From positions 65,729 to 129,728 of the forward strand of contig JABCZS010000002.1 in the NCBI GenBank assembly GCA_013289605.1: DNA of 64,000 nt, in the 5' to 3' direction. Position numbers and translations under genes: made by a program. The DNA is from Gammaproteobacteria bacterium. Its GTDB lineage: Bacteria; Pseudomonadota; Gammaproteobacteria; JABCZS01. The notes beneath the pieces were generated by a model. It made no database searches. It was not told the origin of the DNA and was given only the letters and a program-made list of their open reading frames with translations. Shown here one piece after another: positions 40,301 to 50,700 of the stretch (within the stretch, counting starts at the first letter, position 1; each line of letters starts with the position of its first letter).

Positions 40301-43300
40301 ACTTTTGATAAATTTTTCTGCGGTTAATTCAGGATTATTTAAATAGCCTCTCGCAAGCCCCACTCCGCCTAGGTATAGTTCACCTACGGCATTTAAAGGC
40401 ACGGGCCTTAACGCATCGTCTAAAACATAGGACGTAAGGTTAGCGATAGGCTTTCCTATAGTATTAATGTTATTACGATCATAATAATACATGCTGGCAC
40501 AGACTGATACCTCTGTGGGGCCATAGGCGTTGATAATAGGAATACCCTGGGCAGTATATGTATTAAACACATCAAGTGGAGTTTTATCTCCTGCCACCAC
40601 GAGCGTCTTTAAAGGCAGTAGTGTGCTCGCTTTTGTTAATAATGCAGGTGGCATTGTGGCGATCGCAACATCACGCACTTTGATATAATGCGCCAAGTGT
40701 TCTATATCATTACGCAGACTATTATCAACGAGATATAAGGTCTGGCCATGAATAAGCGTGGTAAATATCTCAAACGCATGGGCGTCAAATACATAATTGG
40801 CGTACGCTAATATATTTAAAGGTTTAGCGGTGTGATTAAATTTAAATACTTCTGCCTGGGCCAGGGCCAAATTTACCAATCCACTATGTTCAACCATCAC
40901 CCCTTTAGGTTTGCCCGTAGTGCCTGAGGTGTAAATCACATAGGCTAAATTGTTCGAGGTGCTGATGTGATCTAAATTTGAACTACTTTGTTGAGAGAGT
41001 AATTTTTCTATAGATTTACCATGGATAGTCAAATCATTACCTAAACTGCCTATCACTGCTTTTGCTTTAGTATCAGCTAAAATATAGTCAATTCTATCGA
41101 CGGGATAACATGGGTCTATCGGAACATACGCTGCACCTGATTTAAGCACGCCTAGTATTGCAATCAACATCTTTTCACTGCGGCCTAACTGCAATGCAAT
41201 TAAATCATCCCCTTGGAGGTGATAAGTATTACGTAAATAATGTGCTAACTGATTGGCTTTATGGTTTAGCTCAGAATAGGTCAATTCAAAGTCATTATAA
41301 ACCACTGCTTTATGATTGGGCGTATTGTGTACTTGTTCTTCAAATAGCTGATGCAAAGTGTTATGCGCTGGGAATTTTTTTTGCGTTGCATTCCAGTCTA
41401 CTATTATTTTTTTATACGCTTTATTATCAAGATAATTAATTTGACTTAGTTTTAACTTAGAATAACTATCAAGTTGTGCCATTTGCTTTAAAATAAACAA
41501 ATAGGTTTTCATATAACGTTTAATAGTCTCTGCTTTAAACAAGCTTTTAGCATAGCCCATCTCTATCTGTAAAGATTCAGTGTTTTGCGCTATGAGCGTA
41601 GTGAGATCAAACTTTGCAATATTATACTTAGCCTTATATTGCGCCATTCCTGGCAGATAGGAAACTTCAAAATTCTGCAGGCTAAACAGCGTTTGAAAAA
41701 TCGGGTGCCTGCCCGGATCTCTTTCTAACGATAATTCAGCCACCAATTTCTCAAAAGGTAAATCTTGATGCATTTGCGCATCTTGTACGTTTTTACCTAT
41801 CGATTTAATATAGGAAATAACAGACTCATTTACATCAACGATGGAGCGCAGTGCTAAGGTATTCACAAAGAGGCCAATTAAATTGTCCACATTAGGATAG
41901 TGGCGATTAGCAACCGGCATGCCGATGACAAGATCATTTTGATTTGAATATGATTTTAAAAACAAATAATAAGCACTTAAAAGTACACTATTGAGACTTA
42001 CATTTAACTCCTTTGCTAAACGACGTAATTGATGAGACGTTTCTGAGTCTAAGCTGGCATAAACATGGCTGCCTTTATAATCTATTAATTTAGGTCTAGG
42101 ATAGTCTGTGGGTAAATTTAATAATTCAAAACCCAGTAACTTTTTCTTCCAATAGGCTAATTGGGCGGATAAAACATCTGTGGTTAAATAGTGACGCTGC
42201 CAAAGCGAGAAATCTTTATATTGTATGGACGGCTCAGAGAGTTTGGAGACGCTATCCCTATAAAAATGATACAGCTCATTTGCCAAAACATTAAGCGACC
42301 AACCGTCACAAGCGATATGATGAAAAACTATACTTAAATAGTGTATATTTGAATTTTCCATTTCATAATAACCAATACGTATCGGATATTCTTTTCCTAG
42401 ATTAAAATGATGATAACTGTCATGCGCTATCGCTTTATTTAATTGCTTTATATCATTTACGCTTTTAGTTTTTATAGGTAAGGCTTTATCTGCTAAAGCA
42501 TACACCTTTTGATACGTTTTACCCTTATCTTCATGTATTAAGGTTCTTAAGACTTCATGCCGATCCACAACCTTTTCTAAGCTGTACGTTAATTTGTCTT
42601 TGTCCATATTTTCAAGTTTAAATATCAGCGGTATATTGTAGGCGGATGATTTTTGCTCAAAGGCTGCTATAAACCACAATCGCTCTTGTGCAAAAGATAA
42701 GACTTGATCCGTTTCATTTTTAAACGGTTGCTTTACGAGCGCGATTTGTTTTTGCGTAAAATCAAGCGTCGAAGTGATGTTTTTAATATTTTTTTTAATA
42801 AAAATGTCTTTGATAGTTAAAGTGTATCCTAAGGATTTTAATCGATTCACTAATTTTATTGCCAGAATACTATTGCCACCGAGTCTAAAAAAGTCATCAG
42901 TAACGCCTAATGTTTCAGCCTTAATTTCTAAAACCTCAGCCCAAATGGACACAAATTGTTTCTCAAGTTCATTTTTTGGTGGTTCGTAAGTATTAGGATC
43001 AGTAAACTGCGCAGGCGGCAAAGCGCTGCGATCTAACTTTCCATTAATAGTTAAAGGCAATTGATTTAATTTAATTAATACTGCAGGCAACATATACTCA
43101 GGTAAATATTGCGACAGGTATTGATGTATTGATGCTTCTTCTATCGTTTGCTCTGCAACGTAATAACCCACTAAATACTTGCTTTCATTGCCTTGCGTGA
43201 CAACCACAGCTTCTTTGATCCCTGAATAACTCAGGAGCCGTGCCTCAATTTCGCCTAGCTCTATCCTAAATCCTCTGATTTTAACTTGAAAATCAGCGCG

Positions 43301-46300
43301 ACCTATATATTCAAGTCTACGATCCGGTAAATAGCGCACTAAATCACCCGTTTTATAAAGCCGCGTGTGCTCACAAAAGGGATTGTCGATAAATTTTCCA
43401 GCTGTTAATTCAGGATTATTTAAATAGCCCGGGCTCAAGCCTGCGCCCCCGATATACAGTTCTCCTATGGCACCCAAAGGCACAGGTTGTTGCTGCCTAT
43501 CTAAGATATACGCTTTTTGATCGGGGAATAATTTTCCGATAATAGCGCCTTTATTAATATCATTTTTTTGTATGCTTTGATAAGTGCTCAATACTGTGGT
43601 TTCTGTGATGCCATATACATTTATTAATTGCGCGTGAGTGTCTTGATATAGGTTTAGCCAGGGTATTAAGCGGGAATAATTAACGACTTCGCCACCAAAA
43701 ATTAAATAACGCAGATGCGCTAACTTCGCTTTTTTAGTTAGGGCAATATTAATAAGCTCATAAAATATTTTGGGAGTTTGATTAATTACGGTCACTTTAT
43801 GGAATACACATAAATCATAAAATTCGGTTAAATTTTGCAGTGTTTCCGTGCTAGGCACTAGAAGTTTACCACCGAAAAATAATGCCCCCCATATTTCCCA
43901 GACGGTAAAATCAAATATGTAAGAATGAAATAATACCCACACATCGTGTTGATTAAATTGATAGATAGACTCGGTGGCTGAAAATAATCGGTGTACATTT
44001 TTATGCTCCTGCATGACGCCTTTAGGTCGTCCTGTCGTGCCTGAGGTATAAATCACATACGCTAAATTATCAGGCGTAATAGAGTGTGCGGGGTTTAAGG
44101 TACTTTGGGCGAGTAATGCCGCTACACTTAAGGTCTCACGCGTAATTTTAGCTTTTACTTGAGTATCAGTTAAAATGGTGTTGATTCTATCTAGAGGGAA
44201 ACTAGGATCGATAGGCACATAAGCTGCGCCTGATTTTAAAACACCTAAAATCGCAATGATCATCAGCTCACTTCTATCAAACAGCAGCGCTACGAAATCA
44301 TCGCCCTTAACTTTATACTCCGCTCTTAAATAATGCGCCAATTGATTTGCTTTACTGTTTAGCGCTTGATAGGTTAATTGAATATCCTTATAAACCACAG
44401 CAATAGCGTGAGGGGTTTTCAAGACTTGTTCTTCAAATAATTGAGGTATGGTTTTATTGGCAGGATAACGTTTAGGCGATGTATTCCAATCATAAATTAT
44501 TTTTTTATAAGTGCCTTGCTCTAAATAACTAATGTCTTTTATTTTTTTATTTAGATTATGCGCATAATTAGTCAATAGCAGCTTATAGGTTGCAACAAAT
44601 TCTTGCACAAATTCTTTTGAGAAAATCTGCGAATTATATTCCACCCTTCCTAGCAGGTGATCAGCCTTCGCATCCATTTCAAAATACAAATCATTTTTAA
44701 TCGTGCCCGAATGCGTATAAATTTGGCTTTGTTTATAATGATAGTCACGAAGCTCTTGCGCTTCTAAGTTAAAGTGGATACGCTGAAAACTTAAAGCCTT
44801 CTCTCTATTGAGGGCTAAGATTTCATCATATCCAATAGTATGCTCTATTGCTTCGAAAAACCCTCGTCTAGTATTAACGACGAAATCAAGCAAGGTTTCT
44901 TCTGGATTGTGGGCGATAGGTACGAGTACATGATTAATTAAGCAGCCGAATGTGTCACTGTATTGAGGAGCCAGTAAGCGCTCGTCTATGTTGGTGGTGA
45001 TCAGGGTTTGATCGGTATAGTAGTACTTAGTGAGCGTCAAGCCAAAATGCGCCAGCAAAATACTAAATAAGTTGATGCCCTTGTCTTTTATTTCAGCTTT
45101 TAATGTGCTGTAAATCGCTGAGTCTATAGTAAATGAAACTTGGGCTCCTTGAGTGGGGGCATTCATATCAGGATGCGGCAGCACGATAGGCTCAAACTGC
45201 GACAGTTTTTGTGTCCAAAAGTCTTTTTTCTTACTGTGGTTTTCCTGATATACCCTTCTTATCTCGGCTATTGCATTAAGGTACGCTGTGCTTGTCAAAT
45301 GAGTACTTAAAAAATCTTTGGCAATCGGCTCATTCATTAACATCGGAGTCAAGAGATTGTATAGGGAGGTGGCATCAGCAATAAGATGATGCAGCACAAT
45401 AAAAATCTTATTTTTACCCGATAGATTTTCAAGGTAGTAAAATCGGATCAGCTTATCCGCTGCAAGATTAAAAGGAATTTTCACTAATTCATCTAGCATT
45501 AATGCTAATTCATTGCCGCTTTTGACCATCAATCGTTGACAGGGAATTACCGAGGGGTTTAAAACCCTCACCATTTTCGAATCAGAGATCACATAATTGG
45601 CATGCAGCCATTCTATTTTATCAGAGATTTCTTTTACAAAATTTTCAAAACTATTGTAAGTATAGTCTTTATTGAAATCCTCAATGACAAAGCTTTCGTT
45701 GTAAACAATACTGTCCTTCCCGAGGATAAGCAGATGATTTAAAATTAAGCTTTCCATGGTGGAGTAACTATCCGCTAAGCGCGCAGGACCCAGTATTTTT
45801 TCTTTACACTGCACCAATTGATTAATACGCAGAGCCAATTTCTCAATAGACAAATCCCGCATAAAGTCTGAAAACTTCAAGTTCACCGCACAATTGTTAT
45901 TTATTTTATGTATGATCTTTACTGCACTGATTGAATTCCCCCCGAGGCGAAAAAAATCATTGTTTATCCCAAATTGTTCTGGGTCGAGATCCAATACTTC
46001 AGACCATATTTTAAAGATTTGCGTTTCAATCCCGGTGCGCGGTTTCACAAGAACAGTTTGATTTACTGAGTGTGGATCAGGCAATGCTTTACGGTCTATC
46101 TTGCCATTAAGCGTCAAAGGCATTTTTTCCACATGGATTAATCGATGAGGACACATGTAATCAGGCAAATGGTTAGCTAAATGTTTAATGAGTGCGTTTT
46201 CATCGACGGGTTGTTTACTGGCATAATACGCGATTAGATATTTATTTTCTTCACCTTGCGCTAATACTAGGGCTTGTTTAATGCCTGGATAACTGACAAT

Positions 46301-47599
46301 AGTGCTTTCTATTTCTCCAGGTTCAATGCGATATCCTCTGATTTTTATTTGCAGATCAGATCTTCCAATAAATTCTATATTTCCATCGGGTAAAACGCGC
46401 GCTAAATCGCCTGTTTTGTACAAGCGTTCATCCGTAGCAAAGCTGTGCTTGATAAATTTTTCTGCGGTTAATTCCGGATTATTTAAATAGCCTCTAGCCA
46501 ATCCTATTCCGCCTAGGTATAACTCCCCTACGGTGCCGTAAGACACCTGCGTTAATTGATCATCGAGTACATAGGCTTTTACATGAGGTAGCGGTTTTCC
46601 TATCGTGTTGGCCCCATTATTTTTATAAACATTAATCGTGGCACACACAGTGGCCTCGGTAGGTCCATAGGCGTTGATCACCGGAATATGATGCGCCCTA
46701 TAACGCTCATATACCTCTAGATTTGTTTTATCCCCGCCCACCACTAACCATTTTAGCGGCAATACCTTACTCTCGTTGTTCAACAATACAGGGGGCAATA
46801 TCGCAATGGCAATGTGATGTCGCGCGATAAAATGAGCGAGTAATTCAAAATCGTTACGCGCACTCTCTTCAATTAAATATAAAGCATGCCCATGAATCAG
46901 CGTGGTAAATGCTTCAAACGCATGCGCATCAAATACATAATTGGCATACCCTAATATATTTAACGGCTTTTGAGCCGTGTTAAATTGAAATAATTCAGCC
47001 TGCGCTTTTGCCAAATTAACCAAACCGCGGTGTTCTATCATCACGCCTTTAGGCTGGCCTGAAGTCCCGGAAGTGTAAATCACATAGGCTAAGTTGCGCG
47101 CATGAGTCATGTGTTTTGGATTTGAAGTAGACTGCGCAGCGATGCTTTTTTTAATTGATTGTCCATTGATAGTAAAACAATTATTTTCAACGCTAATCAA
47201 CACTTTTGCTTTTGTATCAGATAAAATATAGTTTATTCTTTCACTCGGGTAACTTGGATCTAGCGGCACATAAGCGGCGCCTGCTTTTAGCACGGCTAAA
47301 ATGGCGATCCACATTTTTTCACTGCGGCCTAATTGTAATGCAATTAAATCATCACCTTGTAGCGGATAAGTGTGACGTAAATAATGGGCTAATTGATTGG
47401 CTTCATCATTAAGTGCTTGATAGGTTAACCAAACCGAATCATAGGCTAGGGCAAGATTATTCGGGGTTTTTAATACTTGTTGTTCAAATAAACCATGGAG
47501 CGTGTCGTATTCTGAATAAGCGCTTTTTTCAAAAGGCTTAGGCATCAAGCAAGAATGTTGCGCATTATTCTTATCTGAGTTAATCACCTTAGCTCCCAT
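37307..47599 (-). CDS. trimodular non-ribosomal peptide synthetase A-T-C-A-T-C-A-T-E with C-terminal PBP-type thioesterase-like domain
   Basis: 3430 residues. A1 about 22-505; T1 S556 (GGNS); C1 about 605-1035 with HHLIADA (H738, D742); A2 about 1048-1530; T2 S1577; C2 about 1625-2065 with HHIACDG (H1761, D1765); A3 about 2075-2555; T3 S2602; epimerization domain about 2650-3065 (HHLIIDA, EGHGRE, FNYLGEF). The terminal serine beta-lactamase/PBP-like domain (about 3080-3425) has SLTK (S3136, K3139) and YSN (3231-3233). Pocket codes by eye against GrsA: A1 DAFIVGAVC (hydrophobic/aromatic?), A2 DFWNIGVVL (threonine-like), A3 DAFTVAAVC (aromatic). The predicted product is a tripeptide ending in a D-residue, released by the PBP-type domain. 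It has no loading C domain, MbtH, exporter or Sfp-type PPTase nearby. The ATG at 47599 lacks an SD; a GTG at 47587 with GGGAG before it is an equally good start. Confidence 0.93.
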   Translation of the reverse strand: MGAKVINSDKNNAQHSCLMPKPFEKSAYSEYDTLHGLFEQQVLKTPNNLALAYDSVWLTYQALNDEANQLAHYLRHTYPLQGDDLIALQLGRSEKMWIAILAVLKAGAAYVPLDPSYPSERINYILSDTKAKVLISVENNCFTINGQSIKKSIAAQSTSNPKHMTHARNLAYVIYTSGTSGQPKGVMIEHRGLVNLAKAQAELFQFNTAQKPLNILGYANYVFDAHAFEAFTTLIHGHALYLIEESARNDFELLAHFIARHHIAIAILPPVLLNNESKVLPLKWLVVGGDKTNLEVYERYRAHHIPVINAYGPTEATVCATINVYKNNGANTIGKPLPHVKAYVLDDQLTQVSYGTVGELYLGGIGLARGYLNNPELTAEKFIKHSFATDERLYKTGDLARVLPDGNIEFIGRSDLQIKIRGYRIEPGEIESTIVSYPGIKQALVLAQGEENKYLIAYYASKQPVDENALIKHLANHLPDYMCPHRLIHVEKMPLTLNGKIDRKALPDPHSVNQTVLVKPRTGIETQIFKIWSEVLDLDPEQFGINNDFFRLGGNSISAVKIIHKINNNCAVNLKFSDFMRDLSIEKLALRINQLVQCKEKILGPARLADSYSTMESLILNHLLILGKDSIVYNESFVIEDFNKDYTYNSFENFVKEISDKIEWLHANYVISDSKMVRVLNPSVIPCQRLMVKSGNELALMLDELVKIPFNLAADKLIRFYYLENLSGKNKIFIVLHHLIADATSLYNLLTPMLMNEPIAKDFLSTHLTSTAYLNAIAEIRRVYQENHSKKKDFWTQKLSQFEPIVLPHPDMNAPTQGAQVSFTIDSAIYSTLKAEIKDKGINLFSILLAHFGLTLTKYYYTDQTLITTNIDERLLAPQYSDTFGCLINHVLVPIAHNPEETLLDFVVNTRRGFFEAIEHTIGYDEILALNREKALSFQRIHFNLEAQELRDYHYKQSQIYTHSGTIKNDLYFEMDAKADHLLGRVEYNSQIFSKEFVQEFVATYKLLLTNYAHNLNKKIKDISYLEQGTYKKIIYDWNTSPKRYPANKTIPQLFEEQVLKTPHAIAVVYKDIQLTYQALNSKANQLAHYLRAEYKVKGDDFVALLFDRSELMIIAILGVLKSGAAYVPIDPSFPLDRINTILTDTQVKAKITRETLSVAALLAQSTLNPAHSITPDNLAYVIYTSGTTGRPKGVMQEHKNVHRLFSATESIYQFNQHDVWVLFHSYIFDFTVWEIWGALFFGGKLLVPSTETLQNLTEFYDLCVFHKVTVINQTPKIFYELINIALTKKAKLAHLRYLIFGGEVVNYSRLIPWLNLYQDTHAQLINVYGITETTVLSTYQSIQKNDINKGAIIGKLFPDQKAYILDRQQQPVPLGAIGELYIGGAGLSPGYLNNPELTAGKFIDNPFCEHTRLYKTGDLVRYLPDRRLEYIGRADFQVKIRGFRIELGEIEARLLSYSGIKEAVVVTQGNESKYLVGYYVAEQTIEEASIHQYLSQYLPEYMLPAVLIKLNQLPLTINGKLDRSALPPAQFTDPNTYEPPKNELEKQFVSIWAEVLEIKAETLGVTDDFFRLGGNSILAIKLVNRLKSLGYTLTIKDIFIKKNIKNITSTLDFTQKQIALVKQPFKNETDQVLSFAQERLWFIAAFEQKSSAYNIPLIFKLENMDKDKLTYSLEKVVDRHEVLRTLIHEDKGKTYQKVYALADKALPIKTKSVNDIKQLNKAIAHDSYHHFNLGKEYPIRIGYYEMENSNIHYLSIVFHHIACDGWSLNVLANELYHFYRDSVSKLSEPSIQYKDFSLWQRHYLTTDVLSAQLAYWKKKLLGFELLNLPTDYPRPKLIDYKGSHVYASLDSETSHQLRRLAKELNVSLNSVLLSAYYLFLKSYSNQNDLVIGMPVANRHYPNVDNLIGLFVNTLALRSIVDVNESVISYIKSIGKNVQDAQMHQDLPFEKLVAELSLERDPGRHPIFQTLFSLQNFEVSYLPGMAQYKAKYNIAKFDLTTLIAQNTESLQIEMGYAKSLFKAETIKRYMKTYLFILKQMAQLDSYSKLKLSQINYLDNKAYKKIIVDWNATQKKFPAHNTLHQLFEEQVHNTPNHKAVVYNDFELTYSELNHKANQLAHYLRNTYHLQGDDLIALQLGRSEKMLIAILGVLKSGAAYVPIDPCYPVDRIDYILADTKAKAVIGSLGNDLTIHGKSIEKLLSQQSSSNLDHISTSNNLAYVIYTSGTTGKPKGVMVEHSGLVNLALAQAEVFKFNHTAKPLNILAYANYVFDAHAFEIFTTLIHGQTLYLVDNSLRNDIEHLAHYIKVRDVAIATMPPALLTKASTLLPLKTLVVAGDKTPLDVFNTYTAQGIPIINAYGPTEVSVCASMYYYDRNNINTIGKPIANLTSYVLDDALRPVPLNAVGELYLGGVGLARGYLNNPELTAEKFIKSPFASDARLYKTGDLARYLPDGNIEYIARADLQLKIRGFRIEPAEIEACLVNYPGINQAVVIAQQHTQQLVGYYVSGDVIAVEAITHYLATYLPDYMVPTLFVRLEKIPLTVTGKIDRAALPAAELTSSAYVAPESDIEKQLVALWAELLGLDSHKISTHDDFFRLGGESIKSIQLVSLLRQRLNIYITTKDIFLNKTIAQLYQNVILPKIGQNNASVMINEKGLLSGELGLLPIQAWFFDKVNQQQFKAPHHWNQSFLIKTQDLNVEVLQLSLNQLVAYHDALRINYKKDKTRGVMQYYNAQKQVQRVQVLDLKKLKNPELELEAILTAWQNHFNLFEDKPLYSCGYITGYPDGSSRIFFAAHHLIIDAVSCRIIQSDLMQLYNHYSLSKKSKTTETLLGSKGASYRIWVAAVNDYQKQHELEAHYWADMMTDVAHYNIKLLQCIEKNRQFSKASIELDIENIHQLLKRIPSNVEMNTVLLTAFNCALSEITRCNTNYITLEGHGREPINDNIDINHTVGWFTTLFPIRLTAQKELSASVFATQHQLNHVQNKGLGFGPLMGYGHLPKIFFNYLGEFQHITLESSGLSMALANQDDYIIAVNGYVTQGKLCFHLSAQLCQAQMDKLATLFLKQLNQISQAVSLSQDNRHVMQHVVDDWLIKHKALGASVRIHTADTQQVVTSGTLQLHSSRPINPDTLYAVGSLTKIFTSAMILRLEAQGKLSIDDKLAHYFPHYPRWKDITIKQLLNMTSGIFNFTEDPVWIKSFENHFKDPWQSDDLINLAYKQNDLCSPGLEWHYSNTNYELLGKIITLVTGQSLSTAYNENFIQPLGLSETYFTQECYPAKVLAKVAHGYVDHDDMTAHILTQSISNMGAASGGMLMSSADIEKWVSHLFIKKDVLPQAQLDKMLSGVVTQDTLLGFSNHRFGLGIDMDSHEKLGEIISYVSIFPGLGSTFLWLPRKNTLIIAQINLNNVSGKSTYLHFPGQELIQTLLENCS

Positions 47600-47615
47600 T
47601 ACTTAGCCATTTACC

Positions 47616-47645
47616 TTTATACTTTAACCAGGCCAAACCTGTCAA
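47616..47645 (-). promoter_or_regulatory. promoter for the NRPS gene
   Basis: On the minus strand, a perfect TTGACA (47640-47645), an 18-base spacer and TATAAA (47616-47621). The predicted start near 47609 leaves about 10 nt before the ATG at 47599 or about 22 nt before the GTG at 47587. The GTG would then have GGGAG as SD, supporting that start. Having its own promoter suggests the NRPS is not simply read through from dnaE. Confidence 0.58.
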
Positions 47646-47778
47646 TATTCCTCCTGATTGGCGCATTAAAATGGTTTATAAGGTCTTTAAGGGGTTAACT
47701 GCACCCATTTGCAATGTGGTTAGTACGGTGCAAAATGATATGTTCTTGATATAGATTAATGATCGCCTCCGCTATACC

Positions 47779-50700
47779 CTAATACTCCAAGGTCACGTGA
47801 TCGGTACCTAGCCACTCACTTAGCGTTAGGATTAATTGCGCATCGGGTCTGACTCGCCACTCTTCGCCTAATTTTAATTCAGCTTTAGCGTTTTCTTGTA
47901 AATATTGAATATAAACCGGGCATTTTCCTTGACTATACGGTTGTAATTTTGCAATCAAGGTATCGACAAAGTCTGATTGTGTCAACGCAGGCAGCATTTT
48001 AAGCACCAAACGCTTAGCAAGATTATCGCGCGCATGCGTTAAATCAAATACCTGCTCCACTTTCATGCGTAAGCCCCCAGAATATTCATCATTGTTGACT
48101 GGCCCTTGCACAATAAGTAGCGCATCTTCTTGTAATAACGCGCGGTATTTTTCATACTCATTATTAAATAAGGTCACATCAAGACGAGCACTTTGATCAT
48201 CAATCGTGACTATCGCCATTTTTTTACCCTGGCGTGTTTTAACAATGCGTAATGCGGTTAAAAATCCTGCCAAAATAATTTTTTTATCGGGTTCCGCGCG
48301 CACGTTCGCGAGTCGACAGGTAATAAATTGCTTCAACTCAGGTAAAATATCCGTAATCGGATGACCGGTTAAATATAAGCCTAAAGTTGCTTTTTCCCCC
48401 ACTAAACGTAGCGTATCCGGCCAGGGGGGCACTTCCAAATAATTGTGAGTTTGTGAGCTCGGCTCTGCGGCAAACAAATCACTTTGACCTAAGCGTTCAT
48501 CTTTTGCATGTTTATCGGCTAATTGTATGGCTTTATCTAAATTAGCGAGCAGTATTGCACGGTGTGGCGCTAAATCATCTAACGCACCGGATTTCACTAA
48601 GGCTTCTAGTGCCCTGCGATTTGCTTTATGCAAATCGATACGCTGACAAAAATCAAATAAATCGCGAAATGGGCCTTGTTGTATGCGCGTATCAACAATG
48701 GATTCGATAGCACCCTCACCCAAACCTTTAATCGCGCCTAAACCATAAATAATTTGATGATTGCGGGCGACAAAGTGATAGGCACTGTAATTCACATTGG
48801 GCGGTAACAGTTCTATCTTTTGCGCACGCGTCTCTTCGATTAACATTACAACCTTATCGGTATTATCCATATCACTGGAGAGCACCGCTGCCATAAATTC
48901 TGCCGGGTAATGGGCTTTTAAATAAGCGGTTTGATAGGCAATTAAGGCATAAGCTGCTGAGTGTGATTTATTAAACCCGTAGCCTGCAAATTTCTCGACC
49001 AGGTCAAAGATGTAAGTTGCAACCGTCGCGGCCACGCCCCGCTCTACCGAACCTTTCACAAAAATTTCGCGCTGCTGCGCCATCTCTTCGGCTTTTTTCT
49101 TGCCCATGGCGCGGCGTAATAAATCTGCGTTGCCTAAAGTATAACCTGCCAGTGTTTGCGCAATTTGCATGACTTGTTCTTGATAGAGTATAACCCCATA
49201 AGTCGGCTCTAAGATGGCTTTTAAACTCGGATGCGGGTATTCAACTTTAGCCCTACCGTGTTTACGATTTATAAAATCATCCACCATGCCCGATTGTAAC
49301 GGCCCAGGACGAAACAATGCCACTAAAGCGATGATGTCTTCAAACGTATCGGGTTGTAAGCGTTTAATGAGATCTTTCATGCCGCGCGATTCTAATTGAA
49401 ACACCGCAGTGGTGAGACACGCTTGTAATAACGCAAAGGTTTTTTTACAATCTAAAGGAATTTGCGTAATGTCTAATTTTTCAGTGCTGAATTGATTGAT
49501 GGCCTGACACGCCCAATCAATAATGGTAAGCGTGCGTAAGCCTAAAAAGTCGAATTTAACCAAGCCTATGGTTTCAACGTCATCTTTATCGAGTTGACAG
49601 ACGAGTTGATCGGATTGCATTTCACAATATATGGGCGTGAAATCGGTGAGTTTGCCCGGGGCTATCACAACGCCGCCTGCGTGCTTGCCGGCATTACGGG
49701 CGATGCCTTCTAATCTTAAAGCCAGATCAATTAAATCGCGTACTTCCTCATCGGTATCATACAGATCTTTAAGCATTTTCTCATCAGTCAAGGCTTTATC
49801 TAGCGTTATGCCTAATTCAAACGGCACTAATTTTGCAATTTTATCGACTAAGCCGTACGGATGCCCGAGCACACGTCCCACATCACGCACCACTGCACGG
49901 GCCGCCATGGTACCAAACGTAATAATTTGCGAGACGCTTTCACGGCCATAGCGCTGCGTCACATAATCGATCACTTCATCGCGACGGTCCATACAAAAGT
50001 CGATATCAAAGTCAGGCATGGATACGCGTTCAGGATTTAAAAAACGCTCAAACAGTAAATCATAATGCAGTGGATCTAAATCGGTGATCCCCAACGCATA
50101 AGCAACGAGTGAGCCTGCGCCTGAGCCCCGTCCGGGCCCTACAGGAATACGGTGATCTTTGGCCCACTGAATAAAGTCGGCCACAATTAAAAAGTAGCCG
50201 GCAAAACCCATGCCATTGATTACACCCAGTTCGGTATTGAGTCTGTCTAAATAAACCGGCGGTACAGACGCATCAGGCAGGGATGCGTCTATTTTTAAGC
50301 GCTGATATAATCCTTGGCAAGTTTGTTGTTGCAAGTAGGATTCCGTTGTCATCTCTGAAGGTACGGGGAAATTGGGTAAATGCACCTCAAATAATTTCAA
50401 ACTGACATTGCACCGTTTAGCAATTTCAACACTATTGGATAAGCTCGCAGGGATGTCTTGGAATAATTCCCGCATTTCTTGGGGTGATCGCAAATATTGT
50501 TGTGGCGTATAATTTCTTTTTCGATCAGGATTAGCTAATAGTTCTCCGGCATGAATACAGACGCGTGCTTCATGGGCTTCAAATTCATCCGGGTTTATAA
50601 ACCGTACATTATTGGTGGCAACAATAGGGACCAGGTATTCTTGCGCTAAAGACAAAGCTGCGGCAATATAGACTTCTTCATAGGGTTTATTCACGCGCTG

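Noticed and set aside
47597..47611. Mini-leader peptide ATG-GCT-AAG-TAA overlapping the NRPS ATG
   Set aside because: Three codons with a poorly spaced AAAGG, and the predicted transcript start lies within it, so coupling through it is unlikely.
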